64,000 nt of DNA from JBBDJB01 sp040880125 (GTDB lineage Bacteria > Planctomycetota > Planctomycetia > Pirellulales > JBBDJB01), in assembly GCA_040880125.1 (NCBI GenBank), contig JBBDJB010000050.1, positions 1-64,000 of the forward strand, given 5' to 3'. The notes beneath the pieces are model-generated. The model did no database searches. It was not told where the DNA came from and was given only the letters and a program-made list of their open reading frames with translations. The stretch's first letter is position 1. Each line of letters starts with the position of its first letter. A program made the position numbers and the translations under genes. Shown in pieces: positions 23,930 to 32,846 of this stretch.

Positions 23930-24942
23930 CCAGACGCCACCTGCACGACGACGCCGATCAGCCGGGCCAGGATTCCTTCCTGGACATCGTGGCGAATATC
24001 GTCGGCATCCTGATCATCCTGGTGCTGGCGGTGGGTGTTCGCGCCAGCCGCTCACCGGCCAATGCGCCGACCGTGAGCATCGACAGTGCGGCGTCGCCAG
24101 CCGACATAGCGGCTGCGCGTGCCGAAACGTTTCGTCTCGGCACGGAAGTGCGGGGGCTTTCGAATCAAGCGCGCGAGGTGAAGCAGGAGATCGCCGCGCG
24201 TAGATATGAGCGGGAGAGCCTGCTCACGGGGGTGCGGGCCATCGAGGCCGAGATGGAGCGTCGCAGAGAGTCGCTCGACGAGGCCACGGCCGTGGACTAC
24301 GACCTGCGCATTGGCCGAGAAGCGGCCCAGGCAGAGTTGGATCGGTTGATGCGAGAGCAGCTTTCGCTGCAGACCATCGAGCCGGACACGGTGCAAATCG
24401 AAAACCTCCCCACGCCGTTGAGCCGCACCGTTACCGGGCCGGAGCTGACCTTTCAGCTCCGCGGCGGGCGAGTGACGTGGATTCCGCTGGAGGACTTGCT
24501 TACCGAGCTTAAGTCGCAGTTTGAAACGAACGCCCAGCGTCTTACGTCGCAGCCGCGGTTCACCGGCACGGTGGGGCCGCTCGGCGGCTTCCGCTTGCGG
24601 TACCAATTGGAGCGAATTGACAAGTCGACCGGCGAGGCGGGCGTCGGCCCGTCCTTCAGCATCGTCCGACTGGCTGAGTGGGAACTGGTGCTCGAATCGC
24701 CGAGCGCCGGCGAGAGCTTGGGCGAAGCAATGGCCGCCGGTTCGCGCTTTCGCCTGGCTCTGTCCGGTGCTGAGCCCCAGCGGACGACCGTTACGTTGTG
24801 GACGTACCCCGATAGTTTCGATCTCTACCGGCAACTGCGGCAGGAGCTGTTCGAGCTGGAATTCGCTACCGCAGGACGTCCACTGCCGGCGGACATCGCC
24901 ATCGGCGGTTCGCCGCAGGGCACGAAGTCGGCAGCGCAGTGA
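23926..24942 (+). CDS. ExbD/TolR-like single-TM protein with FLDIV motif
   Basis: 338 aa. A short cytoplasmic N-terminus leads into the helix DSFLDIVANIVGILIILVLA (about 17-36), with Asp20 at the place of the proton-relay Asp of ExbD/TolR. A coiled coil (about 58-145) and a C-terminal globular region follow. The start overlaps the previous gene by four bases (ATGA). Together with the two genes before it, it should form an ExbB/ExbD-like complex in which two different D-type subunits pair. Found context: last gene before a convergent glutaredoxin gene, 12 bp away. Confidence 0.72.
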   Translation: MTRRHLHDDADQPGQDSFLDIVANIVGILIILVLAVGVRASRSPANAPTVSIDSAASPADIAAARAETFRLGTEVRGLSNQAREVKQEIAARRYERESLLTGVRAIEAEMERRRESLDEATAVDYDLRIGREAAQAELDRLMREQLSLQTIEPDTVQIENLPTPLSRTVTGPELTFQLRGGRVTWIPLEDLLTELKSQFETNAQRLTSQPRFTGTVGPLGGFRLRYQLERIDKSTGEAGVGPSFSIVRLAEWELVLESPSAGESLGEAMAAGSRFRLALSGAEPQRTTVTLWTYPDSFDLYRQLRQELFELEFATAGRPLPADIAIGGSPQGTKSAAQ

Positions 24943-24954
24943 GCAAAAGCAGAA

Positions 24955-25188
24955 TTACCGCTTCGCGAGCAACCGCCGCAACAGCATCGGAGATACCCGG
25001 CCGCGGAACCGCTCCTTGCCGTCGATGACCACCACGGGAATGCAATCGCCGTAGCGCTCGACCAGTTCCGGGTCCGGATCGATTTCGACCGCTTCCACCT
25101 GGAAGCCTTGCCGTTCAAGCTCCGCTCGCGCCTCATCGCACAAATGGCAGCCGGGTCTCGTATAAAGCGTGGCGACGGGGGGGTTCAT
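24955..25188 (-). CDS. Glutaredoxin-family protein
   Basis: 77 aa with a thioredoxin fold. The active site is CHLC in the N-terminal TRPGCHLCDEA, and the cis-Pro loop is CIPVVVIDGKERFRG. The short length and the C-terminal VSPMLLRRLL fit the small NrdH/DUF836-like group of disulfide reductases. The ATG at 25188 is chosen; the frame extends upstream to 25263 without homology. Convergent with the ExbB-like operon. Confidence 0.82.
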   Translation of the reverse strand: MNPPVATLYTRPGCHLCDEARAELERQGFQVEAVEIDPDPELVERYGDCIPVVVIDGKERFRGRVSPMLLRRLLAKR

Positions 25189-25619
25189 GTTCAGCGTCCT
25201 TTTCGTCGGGCGGCGGTAGTTCAGCCCGGAGTTTCCTGTTGCGTCACGGGCGGATCTTTTCACGCAGCTCCGGTCGCGTTGTTCCCAAAGCCCGTGTAGT
25301 GTCCAGCGGGGCCGGATTTTCGGAAAAAACGGCCGGGGCGGCCGTCAGGGCCATCTGTCGCTATAAAATTGTGCGAATCGCCCCTTTCCCAGTTTGTGAC
25401 ACGCAAGTAGCTGGTATCATTAGGGTTGGCATTGCTCGGCGCGACGCCCGTGGCGTGCTGGGTTGAACCTACACCAAAATTGCGGCGCCGCTGAGGTAAA
25501 TCGCTCGTCATTGCCGCGTCTGGCACAATCCGTGGCTGCATAAAAGACGGCGCTTCGTAGCGAAGACCGATACTGCCACATTTTACCGCTCTTCTCAATC
25601 GCCGATAATCGGCTCGCGT
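25189..25619. other. Divergent intergenic region glutaredoxin / Ser-Thr kinase
   Basis: About 430 bp. A possible promoter toward the kinase is TTGTGA (25394-25399) with TATCAT (25415-25420), but the spacing of 15 bp is short. No other element is seen. Confidence 0.3.
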
Positions 25620-27377
25620 ATGGCTAAGGTCAGCGTCGAAAACTTCGTCTCTCTGGTCAAGCGCAGCAAGCTTGTCGAGGAAGATCAGCTTAACGCTGCG
25701 ATCGATCGAATCTCCTCCGACTCGGGCGGCAATCTGCCGGCCGAAGCCGAGGACCTTGCGCAGCGCATCGTCGACGCCGGACTCTTGACCCGTTGGCAGG
25801 CCGACAACCTGCTCAAAGGCAAGCACAAGGGCTACATCCTCGGCAAGTACAAACTGCTGGGTCACCTGGGCACCGGCGGCATGAGCAGCGTCTACTTGGC
25901 CGAGCACATCCTCATGCGCCGCCGCGTGGCCATCAAGGTCCTGCCACAAAGCAAGGTCGAGGATTCCTCCTACCTCGAACGATTCCGCCTGGAGGCGCAG
26001 GCGGCTGCAGCCCTCGACCACAGCAACATTGTGCGGGCGTACGACATCGACAACGACGGCAACACCCACTACCTGGTCATGGAATACGTCGAGGGGCGCG
26101 ACTTGCAGGCGTGCGTGAAGCAGGACGGGCCGCTCGACTTCGATACCGCGGCCGACTTCATCGCACAGGCCGCCGAGGGGCTGCAGCACGCTCACGACGC
26201 CGGGCTGATTCATCGCGACATCAAGCCGGCTAACCTCCTGGTCGACAAGCGCCGCACGGTCAAAATCCTGGACATGGGCCTCGCGAAATTCTCCGCCGAA
26301 ACGCAGCCTTCACTCACCATTGCGCACGACGAGAACGTGCTGGGCACGGCCGACTACCTGGCTCCGGAACAGGCGATCGACAGTCACGGCGTCGATCACC
26401 GGGTCGATATTTACAGCCTGGGCTGCACGCTCTATTTCTCGTTGACCGGGCATCCGCCGTTCCCGGAGGGGTCGCTGCCGCAGCGATTGATGAAGCATCA
26501 AAACGAGCAGCCTGCGAGTATTTACAAGGATCGCCCTGATGCGCCGGGAGATTTGGTGGAGATCTGCGCGCGGATGATGTCCAAGTCGCGCGACAAACGT
26601 CCGGCGACTGCCGGTGATGTGGCCCGCGAACTGGCGCATTGGCTGGCCATGCGGGGCAAAACGATCAGCGGTGGCAGCGGGAGCGGAGCCTCCGGCGTGC
26701 TGACCGCCGCCGTGCAGGAATCGCGGCGGATATCGGCCCGACAAGCGGGTCGAGGTTCGGGTTTGGGATTGGGCAGTGGCGGCGTAGGCGGCCGCTCCGG
26801 ACTTTCCGGCCCCGGCTCCACATCATCGAGCAAGTCGCTCCCACCGTTACCCGAGCCCGGAAGCGGTTCGCACCCCCAGGGGCGATTGGGTCCCGGCAGC
26901 GGTACCTCGGGCGGTAGTTCGTCGCGGCGACTGCCGGTGGCGAAGCCACTGAGCGATGAATCGGACTATGGACTCGCGCCGCTCGACGATGAGCCAGCGA
27001 AGGCGCCCTCCTCATCGAGCAGCAAGTCTTCCAGTCCATCGGCACCGCACTCTGGCGAATCTTCGACCAAAAACCGCGCGGCCGAGTCGACGTCCCCACA
27101 AGAGCAAACCGCCGCATCGAACGAGCCGTCGTCATTGCTCGACGAAGAGTTCGAAAGCGCCGAGTCCGGCGGCAATGATCTCGACGAACTGATGAATCAA
27201 GGTTTCGACGAGGACACCATGCCTTCGCTTGGAGCGGGCGGATTTGAGTCCTCCGGCAGTCCGCTCCGATCGCACGGCCGACCCGAGGTCACGCCGACTT
27301 GGGTCTGGTGGCTCGTCTCCTCGGTGGCGGCACTTCTGTTGATCTTGATCGTCGCGCTGATCGTTCAGATGCAGTGA
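25620..27377 (+). CDS. Membrane-anchored Ser/Thr protein kinase
   Basis: 585 aa. An N-terminal helical domain of about 70 residues ending [18 protein letters not shown], common in planctomycete kinases, precedes the kinase domain (about 76-340). Motifs are the glycine loop GTGGMSS (84-90), Lys106 in [17 protein letters not shown] with catalytic D200, DMG (218-220, replacing DFG) and APEQ. A Ser/Gly-rich linker of about 200 residues follows, then one C-terminal helix (about 560-583) with only four residues after it, so there is no extracellular sensor. All catalytic residues are present. Substrates are unknown. Confidence 0.93.
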   Translation: MAKVSVENFVSLVKRSKLVEEDQLNAAIDRISSDSGGNLPAEAEDLAQRIVDAGLLTRWQADNLLKGKHKGYILGKYKLLGHLGTGGMSSVYLAEHILMRRRVAIKVLPQSKVEDSSYLERFRLEAQAAAALDHSNIVRAYDIDNDGNTHYLVMEYVEGRDLQACVKQDGPLDFDTAADFIAQAAEGLQHAHDAGLIHRDIKPANLLVDKRRTVKILDMGLAKFSAETQPSLTIAHDENVLGTADYLAPEQAIDSHGVDHRVDIYSLGCTLYFSLTGHPPFPEGSLPQRLMKHQNEQPASIYKDRPDAPGDLVEICARMMSKSRDKRPATAGDVARELAHWLAMRGKTISGGSGSGASGVLTAAVQESRRISARQAGRGSGLGLGSGGVGGRSGLSGPGSTSSSKSLPPLPEPGSGSHPQGRLGPGSGTSGGSSSRRLPVAKPLSDESDYGLAPLDDEPAKAPSSSSSKSSSPSAPHSGESSTKNRAAESTSPQEQTAASNEPSSLLDEEFESAESGGNDLDELMNQGFDEDTMPSLGAGGFESSGSPLRSHGRPEVTPTWVWWLVSSVAALLLILIVALIVQMQ

Positions 27378-27774
27378 CGATCGTGGGCGTCGAAGCGACT
27401 GGCACCGCCTTCTTGCGACGCTTCTCGCACAGCGGTGTGCCTGATCTTGCTCGCCCCGCGCAGTGCATAACTGCGCCGTCCCGCGCCGCCCCCCCACTAT
27501 AGGGTGGTTTCCTCGAAAAACCGGCACAAGCCGGCGGCTCCCCTCTCGGGACGTGTCCTGTTGCAAACCTTTGTATAGAAGCCACTTACACGAATTGCTT
27601 GAACACTCACCGCCCCGTTGCCTAGGATAGATAGAGGCCACAGGACGGGGCTCGATCGCTACCTCTCGGCGATCGATTCATGGATCGAATGCCGTTCCAC
27701 GTCACTCTCCGCGACTTCGATACGGTGGAACGGAGCGTTGTCGATTGCAAGTCAACTCACACCTGGTGTGTCGA
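27378..27774. other. Intergenic region kinase / HELGH protein
   Basis: About 400 bp. TTGAAC (27599-27604) and TAGGAT (27623-27628) with 18 bp between could be the promoter of the next gene. No repeat of families A-F was seen here. Confidence 0.3.
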
Positions 27775-28488
27775 ATGTCTCGACGAGGCGAGCTTAGTTT
27801 TCAGACGCGTTTGCGACAGGTGATCAACCGCAATGTGGCCGCCAAAGCGCGGTCGCGCAGGCGGGGTGTTCCCTCGGGTAAGCGTGCGCGCGGAGCCCAG
27901 CGCAACGACTGTCTACCTTACGCGCCACCCGAGGATTGGCACGAGCCGACCGGCAGCCCGCGCGCATATCGCATCCTGGAGCAGCCGCCCGGTGCAGGGT
28001 ACCGGCACGTGCTGACGGCGCAGGATATTCGGGAACGTCTCGAGCAGGTTCCGCCGCACTTCCTGAAGTCGTTGGAAGTGATTCAGCTTAGCCGCATGAC
28101 GCGCAAAAAACAGACATTTCCATGCTACGGAATGCAGTGGGGAAGCGCGCTGTATCTCTATCCGCTCGAGGACTCGCTGATTGAATACTTCCTTCGTCCG
28201 CCGCATCCGAACTTGATGAATGAAGCCCGCATGTACGGCGGCCGCTGGGAACACGAAGGCCCCAGCACGTGGAAGCTGGTATGGACCGAGGAGTCGATCC
28301 GCGACTTCTATCTGAACAACATCCTCATCCACGAGCTCGGGCACCTGGTCGACGATCGGAACTCCGGCTACGTGGAACGCGAGCGCTACGCGGAGTGGTT
28401 CGCCATTCGCTACGGCTACCTGCCCAGTCGTTCGCCCAGTGAATCCGCGCCGCCTCGCCGTACGGTCCGGCGTCACCACGCGCTTTGA
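27775..28488 (+). CDS. Hypothetical protein with HELGH metalloprotease-like motif
   Basis: 237 aa, family not recognised. Residues 186-190 are HELGH in ILIHELGHLVD, the HExxH zinc-site pattern, followed by VERERYAEWFAIRYG, in which the glutamates are candidate third ligands. The N-terminal 50 residues are very basic. There is no signal peptide, so it is probably cytoplasmic or nucleoid-associated. The ATG at 27775 is chosen over a TTG at 27745. It could be a minimal gluzincin-like peptidase or a non-catalytic relative. Confidence 0.6.
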   Translation: MSRRGELSFQTRLRQVINRNVAAKARSRRRGVPSGKRARGAQRNDCLPYAPPEDWHEPTGSPRAYRILEQPPGAGYRHVLTAQDIRERLEQVPPHFLKSLEVIQLSRMTRKKQTFPCYGMQWGSALYLYPLEDSLIEYFLRPPHPNLMNEARMYGGRWEHEGPSTWKLVWTEESIRDFYLNNILIHELGHLVDDRNSGYVERERYAEWFAIRYGYLPSRSPSESAPPRRTVRRHHAL

Positions 28489-28589
28489 TTGCTGGCCCGT
28501 TGAACAGATGGGACTAGCTCCAAGCGAGAAAACTACAATCTCGCGGATGCAGCGGATCTATTGAGATAATCAACAGGCCGCTCGGGGCG

Positions 28590-29063
28590 TCATCCTTCGA
28601 TCGACCGCCACATGTAATAGTGGGGACCGATCTGCGGCAAGTCGAAGCGCTCGCCCTCGATGGCAAAGCCGAGCTTCTGATAGAAGCCCGCCGCCGGTAC
28701 GCGGGCGTTGCACCATATCCATTCGCCGCCATGGCCGCGCAGGTGTTCGATGCATGCGTCGATCAGCCGCCGTCCAATGCCGGTGCCCTGATGCGCCTCG
28801 ACGACGGCCATGCCCCGCAGGCGCCAGGCGGCCGGGTCGCGCACGCCCGGCGGCGGCTCGCGATAAACCGAGGCAGTGCCGATCATCGTGTCGTCGGCAA
28901 TGGCGGCCACGTGAAGCGTGAGCGGATCATCATCGCCCGAGTAGCATAGCTGGTCGACACTCTGGTGCGGTCGCAGAATTTGTTGCCGCAGGGGCCGCGT
29001 CGCTTCGGGCGTCACCCGTACGATCGTCACGCCGGCAGGTGCGCTCATGAAGATTCGATCCAT
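28590..29063 (-). CDS. GNAT-family N-acetyltransferase
   Basis: 157 aa. The acetyl-CoA loop is EAHQGTGIGRRLI (motif A, Q/RxxGxG/A type), preceded by the beta-strand WRLRGMAVV and followed by the C-terminal FYQKLGFAIEGE motif B. N-terminal RQQILRPHQS resembles ElaA-like and related acyltransferases. An internal ATG (M6) is an equally good start. The substrate is unknown. Confidence 0.85.
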   Translation of the reverse strand: MDRIFMSAPAGVTIVRVTPEATRPLRQQILRPHQSVDQLCYSGDDDPLTLHVAAIADDTMIGTASVYREPPPGVRDPAAWRLRGMAVVEAHQGTGIGRRLIDACIEHLRGHGGEWIWCNARVPAAGFYQKLGFAIEGERFDLPQIGPHYYMWRSIEG

Positions 29064-29075
29064 GGCCGTTGCCTG

Positions 29076-29210
29076 GTGGCACAGACACGCCTGTCTGTGC
29101 AGTGAGTAGGGCTCGCTGTGCGGACCGGCCTCGATTCACCGGCTTATTCAACTACGCGTTAAGACGTCACTGCAAGATGCACGAAGGATGGTCTGCACCG
29201 CGGACCCTAT
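29076..29210. repeat. Family A copy followed by a family D inverted doublet
   Basis: Family A is at 29076-29100 (GTGGCACAGACAC...GTCTGTGC). Family D forward is at 29106-29126 and its inverse at 29190-29210 (GGTCTGCACCG plus CGGACCCTAT), 63 bp apart. The inverse copy has changed bases in the arms. The cluster lies between the GNAT gene and the end of larE. Confidence 0.75.
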
Positions 29211-29230
29211 GGAACTCCCCGAAGGTTCAG

Positions 29231-30067
29231 CTAACTGCGCTGCAGAACGTCCAGCGGTACCAGATTGTTCAAGCTGCCCGACCGAAACCCTTCCAGGTCG
29301 AGCGACACGAACCGAAAGCCCAGTTCCTTGAAACGTTTTACCAGCGGCTCGCGAATTTCCTGGCTGCACAGCCGGGCCAGCGCATCCGGCGGCACTTCCA
29401 GCCGCGCTACGTCGCCTTCGTGGTATCGCACGCGAACCACCGGCAGACCCAGCTCGCGCAGATACTGCTCGGCCTTGTCGATCATCGCCAGTCGCTCGGG
29501 CGTCACTGCTTGACCGTAAGCGATGCGGCTGGAGAGGCACGGCGTAGCCGGCTTGTCCCAGACGGGCAGCTCCCACTCCGCCGCCAATTGCCGCACTTCC
29601 TGTTTGGTGATGCCGCATTCGGCAAGCGGGCTTTCCACACGATGCTCGCTCGCCGCCTGCATGCCCGGGCGGTAGTCCCCCAGGTCGTCGACGTTCGCGC
29701 CGTTGACCAACACGGCCACGCCCAACTGCGATGCGAAGCGGCCCATCTCGGTATACAGTTCCGTCTTGCAGTGATAACAGCGGTCGGGCGCGTTGCGTAC
29801 GTAGTCGGCGCTATCCAGTTCGCCGGTGGCGATCACCTGGTGGCGGATTCCGATCTGCTCGGCCAGCCGGCGGGCTTCGTCCAATTCTCCTTCGGCCAAG
29901 CTGGCGCTGGTGCCGGTGATGGCCACGGCCGACTCGCCCAGTGCCAACTGGGCCGCTTTGGCGACAACCGTACTGTCGACGCCGGCGGAGAATGCCACCG
30001 CGCAGCTTCCATAGCCACGCATCAGTAAAAGTAGGCGATCGCGTTTGGTGACCAGGTCGGGCATCAA
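29231..30067 (-). CDS. larE: ATP-dependent sacrificial sulfur transferase LarE-like
   Basis: PP-loop enzyme. LarE donates sulfur to the pincer nucleotide cofactor of lactate racemase-type enzymes. The ATP motif is SAGVDS (27-32). The sulfur-donor cysteine matches C177 in TPCLSSRIAYG, where the Lactobacillus enzyme has Cys176. A CYHC pair (C97, C100) is also present. 278 aa. larA, larB and larC are not in the window, so the acceptor pathway is unproven; a closely related sulfur transferase is possible. Confidence 0.85.
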   Translation of the reverse strand: MMPDLVTKRDRLLLLMRGYGSCAVAFSAGVDSTVVAKAAQLALGESAVAITGTSASLAEGELDEARRLAEQIGIRHQVIATGELDSADYVRNAPDRCYHCKTELYTEMGRFASQLGVAVLVNGANVDDLGDYRPGMQAASEHRVESPLAECGITKQEVRQLAAEWELPVWDKPATPCLSSRIAYGQAVTPERLAMIDKAEQYLRELGLPVVRVRYHEGDVARLEVPPDALARLCSQEIREPLVKRFKELGFRFVSLDLEGFRSGSLNNLVPLDVLQRS

Positions 30068-30306
30068 TCACATCCGGAGTTAGATGCAGCACGCTAGGGC
30101 AGGGGGGGACAGTCAGCCCCGACCTCCACGAAATAGTAGGACAGCCGCGGTAAGCTGACAACATGTATACGTATCCGTCGCCGGTGGGGGAGAAGTTTGC
30201 ACCGCCCCGCTCTGCATCGGATAATCAGGCACCTGTCGCACTCTCTGCTGGCCGACGGCTACGGTCGGGGATCCAGCGAAGTTTTTCACTTTCCGGAGCA
30301 ACCAAC

Positions 30307-31743
30307 ATGCCTGGTCCGGGGCACCGCCTAACGATTTGCCTGATCGTCTGCGGCGGCATGGCTGCCTCCGTGGGGGAAGTCTTCGGGCAACGGCCGGCCG
30401 GCGAAGAGTCGAACCGGCCGAACGTCCTCTTTATCGCCATCGACGACCTGAACGATTGGATCGGCTGCCTGGGCGGATATCCGGGCGTACGGACGCCGAA
30501 CTTCGATCGCCTGGCCGAGCGTGGCGTGCTGTTCACGGGCGCCCACTGTAATGCTCCGCTGTGCAATGCATCGCGAGCGTCGCTGATGACCGGCATGCGG
30601 CCGTCGACTTCCGGTGTCTATACCAATTCGCAGTCGTGGCGGGCCTCGCCCGTGCTGAGCGACGCGGTCACGCTTTCGCAATACTTTCGCGCGCACGGTT
30701 ATCGGGCAATCGGCGGCGGCAAGATTTACCACGGCTCGTTTCCAGACCCTCCGTCGTGGGATGACTATTATCCTTCGCAGCAGCGCAACCGGCCGCCCGA
30801 TCCGCTTCCGGCCAACCGACCGCTCAACGGCATTCCCCGCACGCAGCACTTCGATTGGGGGCCGGTCGAAGCGCCAGTTGATGAGATGGGCGACACAAAG
30901 GTTGTCGACTGGGCGGTTGGCGAACTGGGGCAATCCCACGACCAGCCGCAGTTTCTCGCGGTAGGTATTTTTCGTCCGCATCTTCCGTGGTACGTGCCGC
31001 CGCAGTACTTCGACGCATATCCACTGGCCGACATCGCGCTGCCCGAAGTGCCGGCGGATGATCTGGAAGACATTCCGCAGATCGGCCGCCGCATGGCGCG
31101 GCCCGGTGGCGATCATCGCCGCGTCTTGCAACACGACCAGTGGCACGAGGCCGTGCGCGGCTATCTCGCGTCGATCACCTTCGCCGACGACCTGCTAGGC
31201 CGGCTGCTCGACGCCCTGGACCGCTCGCCAATGAGGGACAACACGATCATCGTCCTGTGGAGCGACCACGGCTGGCATCTCGGCGAGAAACATCACTGGC
31301 GCAAATTCACGCTTTGGGAGGAGTCGACCCGGGTACCGCTGATGATCGTGGCGCCCGGCGTGACGCAAGCCGGCACCCGTTGCGAAGAGCCGGTCAGCTT
31401 GCTCGATCTTTATCCGACGCTGGTGGAACTGGCCGGCCTGCCTGCCAAGGAGGGCGTGGAAGGCACGTCGCTGGTGCCGCAGGCACGGGATCCGTCCGCG
31501 CCGCGCAGGCAACCCGTGGTGGCCACGCATGGCTTTCGCAATCACGCCATTCGCGACGGCCGGTATCGCTACATCCGATACGCCGACGGCAGCGAAGAGT
31601 TGTACGATCACCGTACCGATCCACAGGAGTGGGAGAACGTCGCCGCGCGCGAAGACCTGGCGGAAGTCAAACAGCGGTTAGCGTCGGCACTGCCGGAAAT
31701 GAATCGCCGGGGCATTGGTCGGGGACAGGGAGGCGAGCAATAG
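30307..31743 (+). CDS. Secreted sulfatase (iduronate-2-sulfatase-like)
   Basis: 478 aa, type I sulfatase hydrolysing sulfate esters. The formylglycine motif is C86-N-A-S-R90 in CNASRASLMTG, the CxAxR form. Metal ligands D46 and D47 are in IDDLNDWIG, and the C-terminal SDHGWHLGEKHHW segment carries the other ligands. The N-terminus has a hydrophobic signal-like stretch (residues 8-28), suggesting a periplasmic location. The ATG at 30307 is chosen; the frame is open from 30163. Planctomycetes carry many such sulfatases for algal sulfated polysaccharides. The maturase gene is not in the window. Confidence 0.93.
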   Translation: MPGPGHRLTICLIVCGGMAASVGEVFGQRPAGEESNRPNVLFIAIDDLNDWIGCLGGYPGVRTPNFDRLAERGVLFTGAHCNAPLCNASRASLMTGMRPSTSGVYTNSQSWRASPVLSDAVTLSQYFRAHGYRAIGGGKIYHGSFPDPPSWDDYYPSQQRNRPPDPLPANRPLNGIPRTQHFDWGPVEAPVDEMGDTKVVDWAVGELGQSHDQPQFLAVGIFRPHLPWYVPPQYFDAYPLADIALPEVPADDLEDIPQIGRRMARPGGDHRRVLQHDQWHEAVRGYLASITFADDLLGRLLDALDRSPMRDNTIIVLWSDHGWHLGEKHHWRKFTLWEESTRVPLMIVAPGVTQAGTRCEEPVSLLDLYPTLVELAGLPAKEGVEGTSLVPQARDPSAPRRQPVVATHGFRNHAIRDGRYRYIRYADGSEELYDHRTDPQEWENVAAREDLAEVKQRLASALPEMNRRGIGRGQGGEQ

Positions 31744-31760
31744 CGAATGGTGCGCTTCGG

Positions 31761-32579
31761 TCACAGCGTCTCGCCCATCCCCTCGTGCCCTTCGCTGCCG
31801 GTCATGCGCACGATTTGGTCGCGCAGGTCCGCGGCGTCTTCATACCGCTCTTCGGCCACGGCCTCTTGGAGCTGCGTGCGGAGCTTGCGCAGCGGATCGG
31901 CCGGCTCGGGCGGCTCTTCAGCCGTTTCGCCCGCGGGCACCTGCGATGCCAATTCCTTCCGCCACTTCCGCAGAAAAACCAACTCGCCCAAGTCGCTGGC
32001 CCGCTCGGATTGCTCGTACTCCGCCAAGAATTCTTCGATCTTGGTGATGCCGGCCTCGACAACCTTCAGCGCCGCGCCATGATCGCCCAGTTCGATCAAA
32101 GGCGTGGCGACCGCCCGGGTGTGCATCATGATGACGTACGGCCGCCACTGATCGAATTGCAGACGGTCGCGGCGATGCCGGGCGTGATCGCGGACGAAGG
32201 TAAACAGCCGCAGGTTGCGGGCCGTGTCGCGGGCGCATAATTCGTACCGCTTCAGATGCCACAGGCTCAGATAGCGGTGGTAGTACTGGATGCCCTCGCG
32301 GAGCAGCTTTCCGCAGTCGTCCGAATCGAGCGTGAACGGCTCAGCGTCCGGATCGGACTGCTGCCGCGATTCTCGCACGTGCTCGTAGTAATCCAGCCAC
32401 GAGGCGTGGCCGCGGGTCCGCTTGCCGTCGGGCCGGCCGTCCAGCTCCATCTGCATTAGCCCCAGGTCCAGCCGCAGTTGTATCTTCTCGCGGCCGTCGT
32501 CGCCCGTGATCAGACGGGCCGAGACCTGGTTGGGGTGGTAATCCCAGTTCGCTAAAACGCTGGAGATGTCGTAGCTCAC
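31761..32579 (-). CDS. UvrB/UvrC (UVR) motif-containing protein
   Basis: 272 aa. The only known domain is the C-terminal UVR motif, PLRKLRTQLQEAVAEERYED and on to ADLRDQIV (about residues 225-257). The N-terminal part is a soluble helical region rich in Arg, Tyr and Asp, with no match that I recognise. A GTG at 32579 beginning VSYDISSVLANWDY is taken as the start; the frame continues to 32768 but loses protein-like composition. UVR motifs mediate contacts in nucleotide excision repair and in McsA- and Clp-related proteins; the role here is open. Confidence 0.75.
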   Translation of the reverse strand: MSYDISSVLANWDYHPNQVSARLITGDDGREKIQLRLDLGLMQMELDGRPDGKRTRGHASWLDYYEHVRESRQQSDPDAEPFTLDSDDCGKLLREGIQYYHRYLSLWHLKRYELCARDTARNLRLFTFVRDHARHRRDRLQFDQWRPYVIMMHTRAVATPLIELGDHGAALKVVEAGITKIEEFLAEYEQSERASDLGELVFLRKWRKELASQVPAGETAEEPPEPADPLRKLRTQLQEAVAEERYEDAADLRDQIVRMTGSEGHEGMGETL

Positions 32580-32846
32580 GTGCGGGCCATTGCGTCTCGT
32601 GTTGAGATTTCCGCTGCTGTCGCGCCGCGGCGGCTTGCGGTGCGAGTGTCGCCCGAACCGGCGAGGCGAACCTGGCGAGCGCGCACCGTGCGGAACTGGG
32701 GCGGACGCGAAGCACCACCGGCCGGGTTGGGCAGCGTCGTGCCATTGTAGGCGGGGCGTACCGCGCAAGAAAGCGATCCGAGCGGGTCAAAACTCGGAAG
32801 CGAGAAGGAATAGCCGGCCCGTCGACACCGGCTTGCCGGGCGGCCG

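Noticed and set aside
20895..24942. Zorya-type defence system (ZorA/ZorB-like: MotA-like protein with long tail plus single-TM partner)
   Set aside because: No ZorC, ZorD or ZorE-like gene (nuclease or helicase) is adjacent, the second partner protein is not ZorB-like, and the neighbours are housekeeping genes.
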